A program made the position numbers and the translations under genes. Of a stretch of 64,000 nucleotides of DNA, positions 17,433 to 25,920 are shown in pieces (positions within the stretch are counted from its first letter, which is position 1; each line of letters starts with the position of its first letter). The notes beneath the pieces were generated by a model. That model saw only the letters and a program-made list of their open reading frames with translations, was not told the DNA's origin and ran no database searches. This DNA comes from Bradyrhizobium sp. AZCC 2176 (GTDB lineage Bacteria > Pseudomonadota > Alphaproteobacteria > Rhizobiales > Xanthobacteraceae): NCBI RefSeq assembly GCF_036924645.1, contig NZ_JAZHRX010000001.1:1860001-1924000 (forward strand), in the 5' to 3' direction.

Positions 17433-17568
17433 GGCGCCTGATTTCGTGTGCGTCGCGCGAAAAAGTCTCACAGAGACGTGACGCCGCCCAGGCCGTCGCG
17501 CACGTAACGCCCTGCCCCATCACCGCGAATTTCATCAAGCACCCGGCAATGTCGCGCCGGGACCGGTG

Positions 17569-18270
17569 ATGGACTTTTCGATGCTCAATCTCGTTCTCGC
17601 GCTGCTCGCAGGTGTCGTCACCGTGGCTGCCCCTTGCACGCTCCCGATGCTGCCTATCCTCCTCGGGGCATCGGTCGGCCAGTCCGGCAAGGTACGGCCG
17701 GCGATGATCGCACTCGGCTTTGTGATGTCATTCTCGATGGTGGCATTGCTGCTGAGTGCGATCACGCGCGTGTTCGATTTCGACCCCAATCATCTGCGAA
17801 ACGCTGCGGCGGTCGTTCTGGTCGGCTTCGGTTTGCTGATGATCTGGCCGGCACCGTTCGAATGGCTCTCGGTCCGGATCGGCGCCTTCAGCGCCCATTC
17901 GGCCGCGTCCCGTCAGGGCGTGATTGGCGGCTTCGTTCTGGGCACCACGCTCGGCCTGGTCTGGACGCCTTGCGCCGGCCCGGTGCTGGGTTCGATCCTG
18001 ACCGTCATCGCGACATCGAAAGACACTGCCTGGGCGAGCCTGTTGCTCGTCGTCTATGCGATCGGCGCGGCGCTGCCGATGCTCGCGATCGCCTATGGCG
18101 GGCAGGCCGTCACCACCCGCGTTCGCAGCGTCGCGCGGATCGCGCCGCGACTGCAGCAAGGGTTCGGCGTCGTCGTGATCGCCTTCGCGCTTCTCTCCTA
18201 CTTCCAGTACGACACGCTGATCGTGGCGTGGCTGACCGGATTTTACCCCAATGGCCAGATCGGCCTCTGA
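17569..18270 (+). CDS. CcdA/DsbD-type thiol-disulfide membrane protein
   Basis: This 233-residue inner-membrane protein has six hydrophobic segments in two pseudo-repeats. Each carries a proline-flanked cysteine (AAPCTLPMLP and WTPCAGPVLG), the redox pair of CcdA/SoxV/DsbD. It transfers electrons from cytoplasmic thioredoxin across the membrane. A GTG lies just upstream of the chosen ATG. The next gene encodes a periplasmic thioredoxin, so the pair looks like a split DipZ/DsbD. It may serve cytochrome c maturation or the sox system at 36-43 kb, but that link is inference. Confidence 0.87.
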   Translation: MDFSMLNLVLALLAGVVTVAAPCTLPMLPILLGASVGQSGKVRPAMIALGFVMSFSMVALLLSAITRVFDFDPNHLRNAAAVVLVGFGLLMIWPAPFEWLSVRIGAFSAHSAASRQGVIGGFVLGTTLGLVWTPCAGPVLGSILTVIATSKDTAWASLLLVVYAIGAALPMLAIAYGGQAVTTRVRSVARIAPRLQQGFGVVVIAFALLSYFQYDTLIVAWLTGFYPNGQIGL

Positions 18271-18286
18271 TCCAATGGAGACCACT

Positions 18287-18853
18287 ATGACCCTACCCTC
18301 ACTCGCCGCATCCGCTGTGATCGCCATGCTTTCTCTCGCGGGCTCGGTAGTACCTGCCTTCTGCGGTGATGCGGCACACGCGACGGAAACGCCGTTCGCC
18401 GTCGCCGCAACGCAGGCCACCGCGCCCGATTTCGTCGGCCTCGGCAACTGGTTCAATTCCGCGCCGCTCAAACTGGCCGATCTCCGCGGCAAGGTGGTGC
18501 TGGTGAATTTCTGGACCTATGGCTGCGTCAACTGCGTGAACACGCTGCCGCACGTCACCAAGCTCTACGCCAAATACAGGGATCGCGGCTTCGTTGTTAT
18601 CGGCATCCATACCCCGGAGTTTCCGTTCGAACGTTCGGCGTCCAATGTCCAGACCGCGCTGAAGCGGCACGGCATCACCTATCCGGTGGCGCAGGACAAC
18701 GATTCGCAGACCTGGAACGCCTACCGTAACCGCTATTGGCCGGCGCAATATATCGTCGACCAGAACGGCAAGATCGTGTTCCAGCACGATGGCGAAGGCC
18801 AATACGAGGAGATCGACCGCACCGTGGCGCGGTTGTTAAACGCTGCGAGCTGA
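18287..18853 (+). CDS. Periplasmic thioredoxin-like protein (DipZ C-domain/TlpA-like)
   Basis: This 188-residue protein has a signal peptide (AVIAMLSLAGSVVPAFCGDAAHA), then a TlpA/AhpC-like thioredoxin fold. The active site is YGCVNC in VNFWTYGCVNCVNTLP. The WTYxCxNC pattern is characteristic of DipZ-type domains, where the first CxxC residue follows Gly rather than Trp. The start at 18287 has GGAG 6 bases upstream; a start at 18251 would overlap ccdA. The likely redox partner is the CcdA-type protein encoded 16 bases upstream. Confidence 0.87.
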   Translation: MTLPSLAASAVIAMLSLAGSVVPAFCGDAAHATETPFAVAATQATAPDFVGLGNWFNSAPLKLADLRGKVVLVNFWTYGCVNCVNTLPHVTKLYAKYRDRGFVVIGIHTPEFPFERSASNVQTALKRHGITYPVAQDNDSQTWNAYRNRYWPAQYIVDQNGKIVFQHDGEGQYEEIDRTVARLLNAAS

Positions 18854-18938
18854 GATCACGCAACTCAGGCTGTCACATTACGGCCGCACACTTTGCCGCT
18901 TGACGCGGCCACGCCGGCCGTGATGTTTGCCGCCAACG

Positions 18939-19907
18939 ATGGATACCGCGGCAAGCGAGAATGAAGTCAGGCTGCGCAAGGGCACGTCGCTCAATGAGCG
19001 GCTCATCCTCGCGGGCGTTGCCGTACTCATGTGTTTGATTGCCTTGCCTGGCCTTAGTCACCTGGCGGACGAATATTGGCTTGGCATCGCCGCCCTGTTT
19101 GCGCTGCTGTTCGGATGCGTCCTGCTGGGCGCAGCCTTGCTTGATCGCAACGTCGTCTGGATCATTACGCCAGGCGAAATCCTGATCGGCGAACAACGTC
19201 CGTTCGGAAAGTTGCACCGAAGATTGATCAGGGATGATGAAATATCGGGGATGCGTCTTCGAAGGAGCAGCGGCAAATCAATCGAGTTCAGCCTCCTATT
19301 CGAGACTGAATCGGGCGATTTGCTTGCCTCGCCCCCGTTGCCGGACATCACGCAGGTGCACCAAACCACTGTCCGAATTGCCCGGCTGCTGCGGCTTCCT
19401 AATCCCGCGCCGATCGAGAATCCGCTCGACGCCGCAAATGCCGGGATTCAGCTAGGCAAGCCGGTCAACCCCAAACGGGTGCGAGCATACAGGCTTCTCA
19501 TCGTGCTGCTTGCCTGCATGCTGAGCATTCCGTTTATCCATGCGCTCTGGAACGACACATTGTCCGCCTTTGGGATCGCCGTCTGGTCGCTCGGCGCGAT
19601 CGTCGTCTTCGTACTGCTCAGATCCCTCAATCGGATGGCTGCATGCTGGACCGTCCGCGATGGCGCCATCAGGATTGAACGACTGTCGTGGAATGGCACG
19701 ATGGAAGTGGAAACGATCGGCGGTGACGACGTCGCGACCGTCGACGTCGAGAGCGGCGGTCGCAAGGATAGCCTCTACGTGATCGCAATCCGGCTTCGCA
19801 CGGGGAAGAAAATCCGAAGCCCGGCGCTGGCCGGCAAGGATCAGACCCGCGCCGTGCAAGCCGAGATCATCCGGCGACTGGGACTGAATCCATCGGCTGC
19901 CGGATAG
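18939..19907 (+). CDS. Membrane protein of unknown function
   Basis: This 322-residue protein is not recognised as a named family. It has two N-terminal membrane helices (ERLILAGVAVLMCLIALPGL and YWLGIAALFALLFGCVLLGAALL), then a soluble stretch. A second helix pair follows (about 185-235, LLIVLLACMLSIPFIHAL and IAVWSLGAIVVFVLL), then another soluble domain. The two halves resemble each other in layout (two helices followed by a PH-like beta segment), suggesting an internal duplication. It stands alone between the thioredoxin and cytochrome bd genes. Confidence 0.65.
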   Translation: MDTAASENEVRLRKGTSLNERLILAGVAVLMCLIALPGLSHLADEYWLGIAALFALLFGCVLLGAALLDRNVVWIITPGEILIGEQRPFGKLHRRLIRDDEISGMRLRRSSGKSIEFSLLFETESGDLLASPPLPDITQVHQTTVRIARLLRLPNPAPIENPLDAANAGIQLGKPVNPKRVRAYRLLIVLLACMLSIPFIHALWNDTLSAFGIAVWSLGAIVVFVLLRSLNRMAACWTVRDGAIRIERLSWNGTMEVETIGGDDVATVDVESGGRKDSLYVIAIRLRTGKKIRSPALAGKDQTRAVQAEIIRRLGLNPSAAG

Positions 19908-20054
19908 GCTTGCACGCCTGTTCCGCGCGGCACGCAGGTATAATCGTCGCATCGAGCATGGTAAGGTACACGCCTGGTTCGGACGCAATTTTCGAAAACT
20001 CCAGTTCGGTTTTTCGAGATCGCGCCTGACGAAACTTGCGACAGGTGGTTGCCG

Positions 20055-21464
20055 ATGTTCGAAGGCTGGGATGCGGTCGTATTGGCCCGGGCGCAGTTTG
20101 CATTCACGATGTCGTTCCACATCATATTCCCTGCCTTCTCGATCGGGCTCGCCAGCTATCTCGCCGTGCTCGAAGCGCTGTGGCTTTGGACCGGGCGCGA
20201 AGTCTTCATCAACCTGTTCAACTACTGGCTAAAAATCTTTGCCGTCGCCTTCGGCATGGGCGTGGTATCGGGCATCGTGATGTCCTACCAGTTCGGCACC
20301 AACTGGTCGGCCTTTTCCGACAAGACCGGCCCGGTGATCGGGCCGCTGATGGCCTATGAGGTTTTGACGGCGTTCTTCCTCGAAGCCGGCTTCCTCGGCG
20401 TGATGCTGTTCGGCCTTAAGCGTGTCGGGCCAAGACTGCATTTTCTGGCGACGCTGATGGTCGCGATCGGCACGCTGATTTCGGCGTTCTGGATTCTGTC
20501 CGCCAATTCCTGGATGCAGACGCCGGCCGGCCATGCCGTCAATGCCGACGGGCAGTTCATCGCCGCCGACTGGCTGAAGGTGATCTTCAACCCGTCATTT
20601 CCCTACCGCCTCGTGCACATGGTGCTGGCGGCGTATCTGACCACCGCGCTGGTGGTCGGCGCGGTCGGCGCCTGGCATCTGCTGCGCGACCGCCATCTCG
20701 CGGGCCCGCGCGTGATGTTTTCGATGGCGATGTGGATGGCGACGCTGGTGGCGCCGATCCAGATCCTCGCCGGCGATCAGCACGGGCTCAACACGCTGGA
20801 GCATCAGCCGGTGAAGATCATGGCGATGGAGGGGCATTTCCAGAGCCACAAGGACGGTGCGCCCCTGGTCCTGTTCGGCCTGCCCAACCAGAGTGCCGGC
20901 AGGGTCGACTACGCGATCGAGGTGCCGAAGCTGGGATCGGTGATCCTCAAGCATTCGCCTGATGCGCCGATGGCCGGCCTCGACACCGTGCCGCGCGAAA
21001 ACTGGCCGCCGGTGCCGATCACGTTCTGGTCGTTCCGCATCATGGTCGGCATGGGACTGCTCATGCTGGCGCTCGGCCTGTTCAGCCTGTTGATGCGCAT
21101 GCAGGGCAAGCTCTACGATTCCCGGTTGCTGCACATGTTTGCGGTCGCGATGGCTCCCGCAGGCTTCATCGCCGTGCTGGCGGGCTGGATCACCACCGAG
21201 ACCGGGCGGCAGCCCTACACGGTGTACGGATTATTGCGGACGCTTGAATCGGCGTCGCCGCTGGCGGCGCCCGCGGTCGCCTCGTCGCTGATCGCCTTCA
21301 TTATCGTCTATTTCGCCGTGTTCACGGCCGGCGTAATCTATTTGCTGCGCCTGATGGCGGCCCCGCCGCATCCCGGCGAAGAGGGACCGTCGCACGACGT
21401 TCCGATCCGCTCGGCCGGCATCACGCCTGCCGCAGGCGCGGCAACCGAGGGGGCCGCCCGATGA
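20055..21464 (+). CDS. cydA: Cytochrome bd-type ubiquinol oxidase subunit I (CIO type)
   Basis: This 469-residue subunit I of a bd-type quinol oxidase has nine predicted membrane segments. Heme ligands fit His near the start (SFHIIFPAFSIG) and Met in LEHQPVKIMAMEGHF. The GRQPYTVYGLLRT motif is diagnostic. The Q loop is short, as in the cyanide-insensitive CioA group, rather than long as in E. coli CydA. It reduces O2 to water with electrons from quinol and without proton pumping. Its stop overlaps the cydB start. I see no convincing FNR box in the 147 bases upstream. Confidence 0.92.
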   Translation: MFEGWDAVVLARAQFAFTMSFHIIFPAFSIGLASYLAVLEALWLWTGREVFINLFNYWLKIFAVAFGMGVVSGIVMSYQFGTNWSAFSDKTGPVIGPLMAYEVLTAFFLEAGFLGVMLFGLKRVGPRLHFLATLMVAIGTLISAFWILSANSWMQTPAGHAVNADGQFIAADWLKVIFNPSFPYRLVHMVLAAYLTTALVVGAVGAWHLLRDRHLAGPRVMFSMAMWMATLVAPIQILAGDQHGLNTLEHQPVKIMAMEGHFQSHKDGAPLVLFGLPNQSAGRVDYAIEVPKLGSVILKHSPDAPMAGLDTVPRENWPPVPITFWSFRIMVGMGLLMLALGLFSLLMRMQGKLYDSRLLHMFAVAMAPAGFIAVLAGWITTETGRQPYTVYGLLRTLESASPLAAPAVASSLIAFIIVYFAVFTAGVIYLLRLMAAPPHPGEEGPSHDVPIRSAGITPAAGAATEGAAR

Positions 21465-22468
21465 TCCCGATCGACCTTCCGACCATCTGGGCCTTCATCA
21501 TCGCTTTTGCGGTGTTCGTCTACGTCGTGATGGACGGCTTCGACCTCGGCCTCGGCATCCTGTTTCCGCTGTTTCCGGAGAAGCGGGATCGCGACGTCGT
21601 CATGAACAGTGTCGCGCCGGTCTGGGACGGCAACGAAACCTGGCTGGTGCTCGGCGGCGGCGGCCTGATGGCGGCCTTCCCGCTGGCCTATGCCGTGCTG
21701 ATGCCGGCGCTCTATACGCCGATGATTGCCATGCTGCTCGGCCTGGTGTTCCGCGGCGTCGCCTTCGAATTCCGCTGGCGCACGACAAGGGAGCGAAACA
21801 GGTGGGACATCGCCTTTTTCGGCGGCTCGTTGCTGGCGACGCTGGCGCAGGGCATCGCGCTCGGCGCCATCCTGCAGGGCGTGCATGTCGAGGGGCGGTA
21901 CTATGCCGGCGGCTGGTGGGACTGGCTGACGCCGTTCAGCATTTTGACCGGCGTGTCGCTGGTGATCGGCTATGCGCTATTAGGGGCGACATGGCTGGTC
22001 ATGAAGACCGAAGGCGCATTGCGCGACCGCGCCTATCATCTGAGCTGGGTCCTGTTGCTGGCGATGCTGGGCGCCATCGGCGCGGTGAGTATCGCAACCC
22101 CGTTCCTTCATGTGCAGTACACGCACCGCTGGTTCGCCTGGCCGAACATCCTCTTTACCGCGCCGGTACCGATCGCAGTCGCCGCGGTCACCGTCCTGTT
22201 GCTGCGCAGCCTCGCCAACAAATACGACTACCAGCCGTTCTTCCTGGCGCTGGCGCTGTTCGCGCTGTCCTATGCCGGGCTCGGCATCAGCATGTATCCC
22301 TATATCGTACCGCAGAGCATCACGATCTGGCAGGCGGCGGCGCCGGCGAACAGCCAGCTTTTCATGCTGTTCGGCGTCGCCGCGCTGATCCCGCTGATCC
22401 TCGGCTATACCGCCTGGGCCTATTGGGTGTTTCGCGGCAAGGTCAAACCCGAGAGCGGATATCATTGA
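21461..22468 (+). CDS. cydB: Cytochrome bd-type ubiquinol oxidase subunit II
   Basis: This 335-residue subunit II has eight membrane segments and begins with the conserved VYVVMDGFDLGLGILFPL. It also has APVWDGNETWLVLGGGGLMAAFP. It binds subunit I to form the oxidase core. It overlaps cydA by 4 bases (ATGA). Its own TGA shares a base with the ATG of the next, very small gene. Confidence 0.93.
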   Translation: MIPIDLPTIWAFIIAFAVFVYVVMDGFDLGLGILFPLFPEKRDRDVVMNSVAPVWDGNETWLVLGGGGLMAAFPLAYAVLMPALYTPMIAMLLGLVFRGVAFEFRWRTTRERNRWDIAFFGGSLLATLAQGIALGAILQGVHVEGRYYAGGWWDWLTPFSILTGVSLVIGYALLGATWLVMKTEGALRDRAYHLSWVLLLAMLGAIGAVSIATPFLHVQYTHRWFAWPNILFTAPVPIAVAAVTVLLLRSLANKYDYQPFFLALALFALSYAGLGISMYPYIVPQSITIWQAAAPANSQLFMLFGVAALIPLILGYTAWAYWVFRGKVKPESGYH

Positions 22469-22596
22469 TGCCGACAGAGCCAAACCCGCGCCCGCTGACA
22501 CAGCGCCTGCTGTGGTTCGTCGCGCTGTGGCTTGGCGGCGTCGGCACCGTGGCGCTGATTTCGTTTTGCCTGCGGCTGTGGATCGCGCCGAAATAA
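22468..22596 (+). CDS. Small single-helix oxidase accessory protein (DUF2474/CydX-like)
   Basis: This 42-residue protein consists of a polar N-terminus (MPTEPNPRPLTQRLLWFV) and one membrane helix (ALWLGGVGTVALISFCLRLW). It begins in the cydB stop (TGATG), indicating coupled translation. CydX-type and DUF2474 proteins sit in this position and stabilise the bd oxidase hemes. Length, overlap and topology all fit. Confidence 0.8.
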   Translation: MPTEPNPRPLTQRLLWFVALWLGGVGTVALISFCLRLWIAPK

Positions 22597-22715
22597 GGCA
22601 GCGGGGACCTCCCATGAATTGGGCAGTTGACGGAAACAGAAGACATTTCAACTACCTATTCGCCCCACTCGCCCTAAACTTGCCATCAAGCCGGCCCTGA
22701 GATTTGATGGTTCCC

Positions 22716-22763
22716 GAGCGCGATCAGCAAAAGTGGGAACCGGTTTTGCGTCCGATCGCGCTC
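22716..22763. repeat. Interspersed hairpin repeat (AAGTGGGAACCGGTTTT family)
   Basis: Arms GAGCGCGATC and GATCGCGCTC enclose AAAAGTGGGAACCGGTTTTG. A sister copy is at 40837-40885. The enclosed core also resembles the GCGTTTTCGAGCGAAGTGG family at 31.7, 32.1 and 61.7 kb. Confidence 0.8.
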
Positions 22764-22776
22764 TGACCTAAAAATG

Positions 22777-22824
22777 GCGCATGATCTTGTCGCCAAACCG
22801 CTCACACTTTGGCGGATCATGCGC
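22777..22824. repeat. Second hairpin, GCGCATGATC inverted repeat
   Basis: Arms GCGCATGATC and GATCATGCGC are separated by 28 bases. It directly follows the preceding repeat and ends 33 bases before the L,D-transpeptidase start, so it lies in the mRNA leader region of that gene. Confidence 0.65.
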
Positions 22825-22857
22825 ATTTGGCCAGCGCGCCACGAGGAGAGTTCTTCG

Positions 22858-23457
22858 ATGACTAAATTTCGGCACGTGATCTGGATGGTGATCGCTGCAA
22901 GCGGTCTGGTCCTTTCGGCCCCGCAGAGCCAGGCGCAGATGCGACAGCCCGACGTCGGCGACCAGCCGGGGCTTATCCCTGACGAGTCGATCGAACTCGA
23001 TCCGCAGTTCAAAAAGACCGCGGTACTCTATCGCACCAACGAAGCGCCGGGCACCATCATCGTCGTCACGGCCGAACGTCATCTCTATCTCATTCAGGGC
23101 AACGGCCGTGCGCTGCGCTATGGCATCGGCGTCGGCCGCGAGGGATTCCAGTGGCAGGGCCTGGTCAACATCACGCGCAAGGCGGAATGGCCGGACTGGA
23201 CGCCGCCGCCGGAGATGATCGCGCGCCAGCCCTACCTGCCGCGCTTCATGGCCGGCGGTCCCGGCAATCCGCTCGGGGCGCGCGCGATGTATCTCGGCAC
23301 CACCGTCTACCGCATCCACGGCACCAACCGGCCTGACACGATCGGTACCGCCGTCTCCTCCGGCTGCTTCCGGCTGGTCAACGCCGACGTTGCCGACCTC
23401 TACGAGCGTGTGCCGGTCGGCACCAAGGTCATCATCCGGCAAAAGCCGGAATTGTAA
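22858..23457 (+). CDS. L,D-transpeptidase (YkuD domain)
   Basis: This 199-residue exported enzyme forms 3-3 crosslinks in peptidoglycan or attaches proteins to it. A signal peptide (HVIWMVIAASGLVLSAPQSQAQ) precedes a YkuD domain from about residue 65. The catalytic signature is HGTNRPDTIGTAVSSGCFRL, with His, the Ser-Gly-Cys nucleophile and Arg. The start at 22858 has GAGGAGAG upstream; an in-frame start at 22774 would include repeat sequence. It is monocistronic. Confidence 0.93.
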   Translation: MTKFRHVIWMVIAASGLVLSAPQSQAQMRQPDVGDQPGLIPDESIELDPQFKKTAVLYRTNEAPGTIIVVTAERHLYLIQGNGRALRYGIGVGREGFQWQGLVNITRKAEWPDWTPPPEMIARQPYLPRFMAGGPGNPLGARAMYLGTTVYRIHGTNRPDTIGTAVSSGCFRLVNADVADLYERVPVGTKVIIRQKPEL

Positions 23458-23510
23458 TTGCGACACGGCCTCTCCTGCGGATCCATTCCCTGAAATTAGT
23501 GAGTTAAAAA

Positions 23511-24551
23511 ATGCTACGGACATTTCGAGGCGGCCTCCTGATCGGGCTGGCGGTCGCAGTCGCGATCGCGGCTATCGCAATCACCTATGAGCGTTACGAC
23601 ACCAAGACGCTGAAGCGGACTATCCGCCGCGGCGACGTGCTGTGCGGCGTCAACAAGGGCCTGCCCGGCTTCTCAATCCCTGACGACAAAGGCGACTGGA
23701 CCGGCTTCGACGTCGACTTCTGCCGCGCGGTGGCCGCGGCGATCTTCGACGACCCCAAGAAGGCGAAGTTCATCCCGCTCGACGCCAATGAGCGTTTCAA
23801 GGAACTGCAGAGCCGCAAGGTCGACATCCTTTCCCGCAACACGACCTGGAGCATGTCGCGCGAGAGCAACTACGCGCTCTATTTCCCGGCCGTCGCCTAT
23901 TACGACGGCCAGGGCTTCATGCTGCCACGCTCGCGCAACATCGATTCGGCGCTGGACCTCAACAACAGCAAGGTTTGCGTGCAGGAGGGGACGACGACGG
24001 TACTCAACGTCGCCGACCATTTCCGCGCCAACAACATGAAATACACCGAGGTCAAATTTCCCAAGCTGGAAGACGTACTCAAGGCCTATGAATCCGGCAA
24101 GTGCGACACCTTCACCGCCGACGTCTCTCAGCTCTACGCGCTCCGCTTGAACCTTATCCAGCCGAGCGACCATGTCATCCTGCCAGACGTCATCTCCAAG
24201 GAGCCGCTCGCGCCCGTGGTGCGCCAGCGCGACGACGACTGGATGATGCTCGTGAAGTGGACGCTGTATGCGATGATCAACGCCGAGGAACTCGGCATCA
24301 CCTCGAAGAACATCGACGAGGCGCTGAAGTCGAAGAAACCCGACGTGATGCGGCTGGTCGGCACCGAGGGCAGCTATGGCGAGGACCTCGGGCTGCCCAA
24401 GGATTGGGCCGCCCGCATCATTCGCCACGTCGGCAATTACGGCGAGGTCTACGAGCGCAATGTCGGCGAAGGATCGAAGCTGAAGATCCCGCGCGGGCTG
24501 AATTCGCTCTGGAGCAACGGCGGCATCCAGTACGCTCCGCCGATACGGTGA
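23511..24551 (+). CDS. General amino-acid ABC transporter binding protein, AapJ-like (orphan)
   Basis: This 346-residue family-3 periplasmic binding protein has a leader (LLIGLAVAVAIAAIAITYERY) that may act as signal peptide or anchor. A typical AapJ body follows: RGDVLCGVNKGLPGFSIPDDKG, GFDVDFCRAVAAAIF, ILSRNTTWSMSRESN and CDTFTADVSQLYALR. It should bind L-amino acids for an AapQMP-type importer, but no permease or ATPase gene lies beside it. It is isolated between the transpeptidase gene and a repeat. Confidence 0.9.
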   Translation: MLRTFRGGLLIGLAVAVAIAAIAITYERYDTKTLKRTIRRGDVLCGVNKGLPGFSIPDDKGDWTGFDVDFCRAVAAAIFDDPKKAKFIPLDANERFKELQSRKVDILSRNTTWSMSRESNYALYFPAVAYYDGQGFMLPRSRNIDSALDLNNSKVCVQEGTTTVLNVADHFRANNMKYTEVKFPKLEDVLKAYESGKCDTFTADVSQLYALRLNLIQPSDHVILPDVISKEPLAPVVRQRDDDWMMLVKWTLYAMINAEELGITSKNIDEALKSKKPDVMRLVGTEGSYGEDLGLPKDWAARIIRHVGNYGEVYERNVGEGSKLKIPRGLNSLWSNGGIQYAPPIR

Positions 24552-24564
24552 CGGCCGCGAGGCC

Positions 24565-24642
24565 GTCATTCCGGGGCGCGCTTAGCGCGAACCCGGAATC
24601 TCGAGATTCCGGGTCTGGTCCTTCGGACCATCCCGGAATGAC
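24565..24642. repeat. Interspersed repeat, GTCATTCCGGG family (copy 1)
   Basis: Terminal inverted GTCATTCCGGG and CCCGGAATGAC enclose the palindrome CCCGGAATCTCGAGATTCCGGG-like core. A second copy lies at 25833-25910, so the two bracket the acyl-CoA dehydrogenase gene. Confidence 0.85.
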
Positions 24643-24652
24643 CGGGTAGCCT

Positions 24653-25792
24653 TCAATACCCCTTCATCCGCGCCAGTTGATCCGCGTGGTAGTTGCTGTC
24701 CCCGAACAATTCCTGGCAGACCCGCGCGCGCTTCATGAAGAAGCCGATGTCGAACTGGTCGGTCATGCCCATGCCGCCATGCATCTGCACGCCCTCCTGC
24801 ACCGCCAGCGTCGCGGTGGTGCCGGCGCGTGCCTTGGCAACTGCGACCACGGCACCCGCGTGATCGAAATCGCCGTCCAGCGTTTGCAGCGCCCTCAGGA
24901 CGGCCGCGCGGGTGATCTCGATATCGATATAAAGCTGAGCCGCGCGGTGCTGCAGCGCCTGGAATTCGCCGATCAGTTTGCCGAACTGCTTGCGTTCCTT
25001 GAGATAGGTGACGGTGCGGCCGAACACCTCCTCGCTCAGGCCCACCATTTCGGAGGCCACCGCACCGCGGCCGATATTGAGCACGCCGTCCAGCAGCGCC
25101 CCGCCCTGATCGACCTCGCCGAGCACATGATCAGCATCGACCTCGACATTGGCGAATTCGATTCTGGCGGCGTTATGCACATCGACCATCACGGTGCGTT
25201 CGATGGCGACTCCCCTGGCCTTGGGATCGACCAGAAACAGCGTCAGCCCGTTGCGCTCGCCGGCCGCGCCGCCGGTGCGGCCGGCAACGATCAGAAGATC
25301 GGCGGCGTGGCCATCGACCACGAGGGCCTTGGCGCCGTTCAGTTTGAACCCGTTGCCGGAACGCACCGCCTGCAACCTTGTCTGCAGCGGACGATGTTTT
25401 GCGCCTTCGTCGATCGCGAGCGCAGCCAGCAGCGAGCCGTCGGCGATCTTCGGCAGATGCGCCGATTTCTGCGCCTCGCTGCCGCCGCGCGACAATGCCG
25501 AGGCCGCCAGGATCGCCGTCGACAAGAACGGCGACGGCATCAGGGTGCGGCCGATTTCCTCCATCACCACGCCGGCCTCGACACAGCCGAGCCCGCTGCC
25601 GCCGAAATTTTCGGGCACCAGCAATCCGGAAAAGCCCATCTCGGCAAACGCCTTCCAGAGGTCGCGGGAAAAGCCCGTGGCGTCTTTGCTGTCGCGCAAG
25701 CTGCGCAGATGCGACACCGGCGCCTTGTCGCTGATGAGACCGCGCGCGCTGTCGCGCAGCATGGATTGTTCTTCGGTGAGGACGAGGGGCAT
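24653..25792 (-). CDS. Acyl-CoA dehydrogenase family protein (1)
   Basis: This 379-residue flavoprotein has the three-part ACAD fold: an N-terminal helical domain (MPLVLTEEQSMLRDSARGLI), a beta domain and a C-terminal helical domain (KERKQFGKLIGEFQALQHRAAQLY and QMHGGMGMTDQFDIG). It oxidises an acyl-CoA at C2-C3 with FAD. The start at 25792 is chosen because the open frame upstream only translates a repeat. It pairs with the second ACAD gene upstream, as in heteromeric side-chain or branched-acyl degrading enzymes. The substrate is unknown. Confidence 0.88.
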   Translation of the reverse strand: MPLVLTEEQSMLRDSARGLISDKAPVSHLRSLRDSKDATGFSRDLWKAFAEMGFSGLLVPENFGGSGLGCVEAGVVMEEIGRTLMPSPFLSTAILAASALSRGGSEAQKSAHLPKIADGSLLAALAIDEGAKHRPLQTRLQAVRSGNGFKLNGAKALVVDGHAADLLIVAGRTGGAAGERNGLTLFLVDPKARGVAIERTVMVDVHNAARIEFANVEVDADHVLGEVDQGGALLDGVLNIGRGAVASEMVGLSEEVFGRTVTYLKERKQFGKLIGEFQALQHRAAQLYIDIEITRAAVLRALQTLDGDFDHAGAVVAVAKARAGTTATLAVQEGVQMHGGMGMTDQFDIGFFMKRARVCQELFGDSNYHADQLARMKGY

Positions 25793-25832
25793 TGGCTGTT
25801 CCAGTTCAAAAGTAGCGCGTGAATTTTGAGGC

Positions 25833-25910
25833 GTCATTCCGGGGCGATGCGCAGCATCGAACCCGGAATCTCGAGGTTCCGGGTTCACGCTCCGCGTGCC
25901 CCGGAACGAC
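25833..25910. repeat. Interspersed repeat, GTCATTCCGGG family (copy 2)
   Basis: GTCATTCCGGGG and CCCCGGAACGAC ends flank a CCCGGAATCTCGAGGTTCCGGG-like core. It fills the gap between the two acyl-CoA dehydrogenase genes and extends the open frame of the first one without evident function. Confidence 0.85.
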
Positions 25911-25920
25911 GGAAAGAGCC

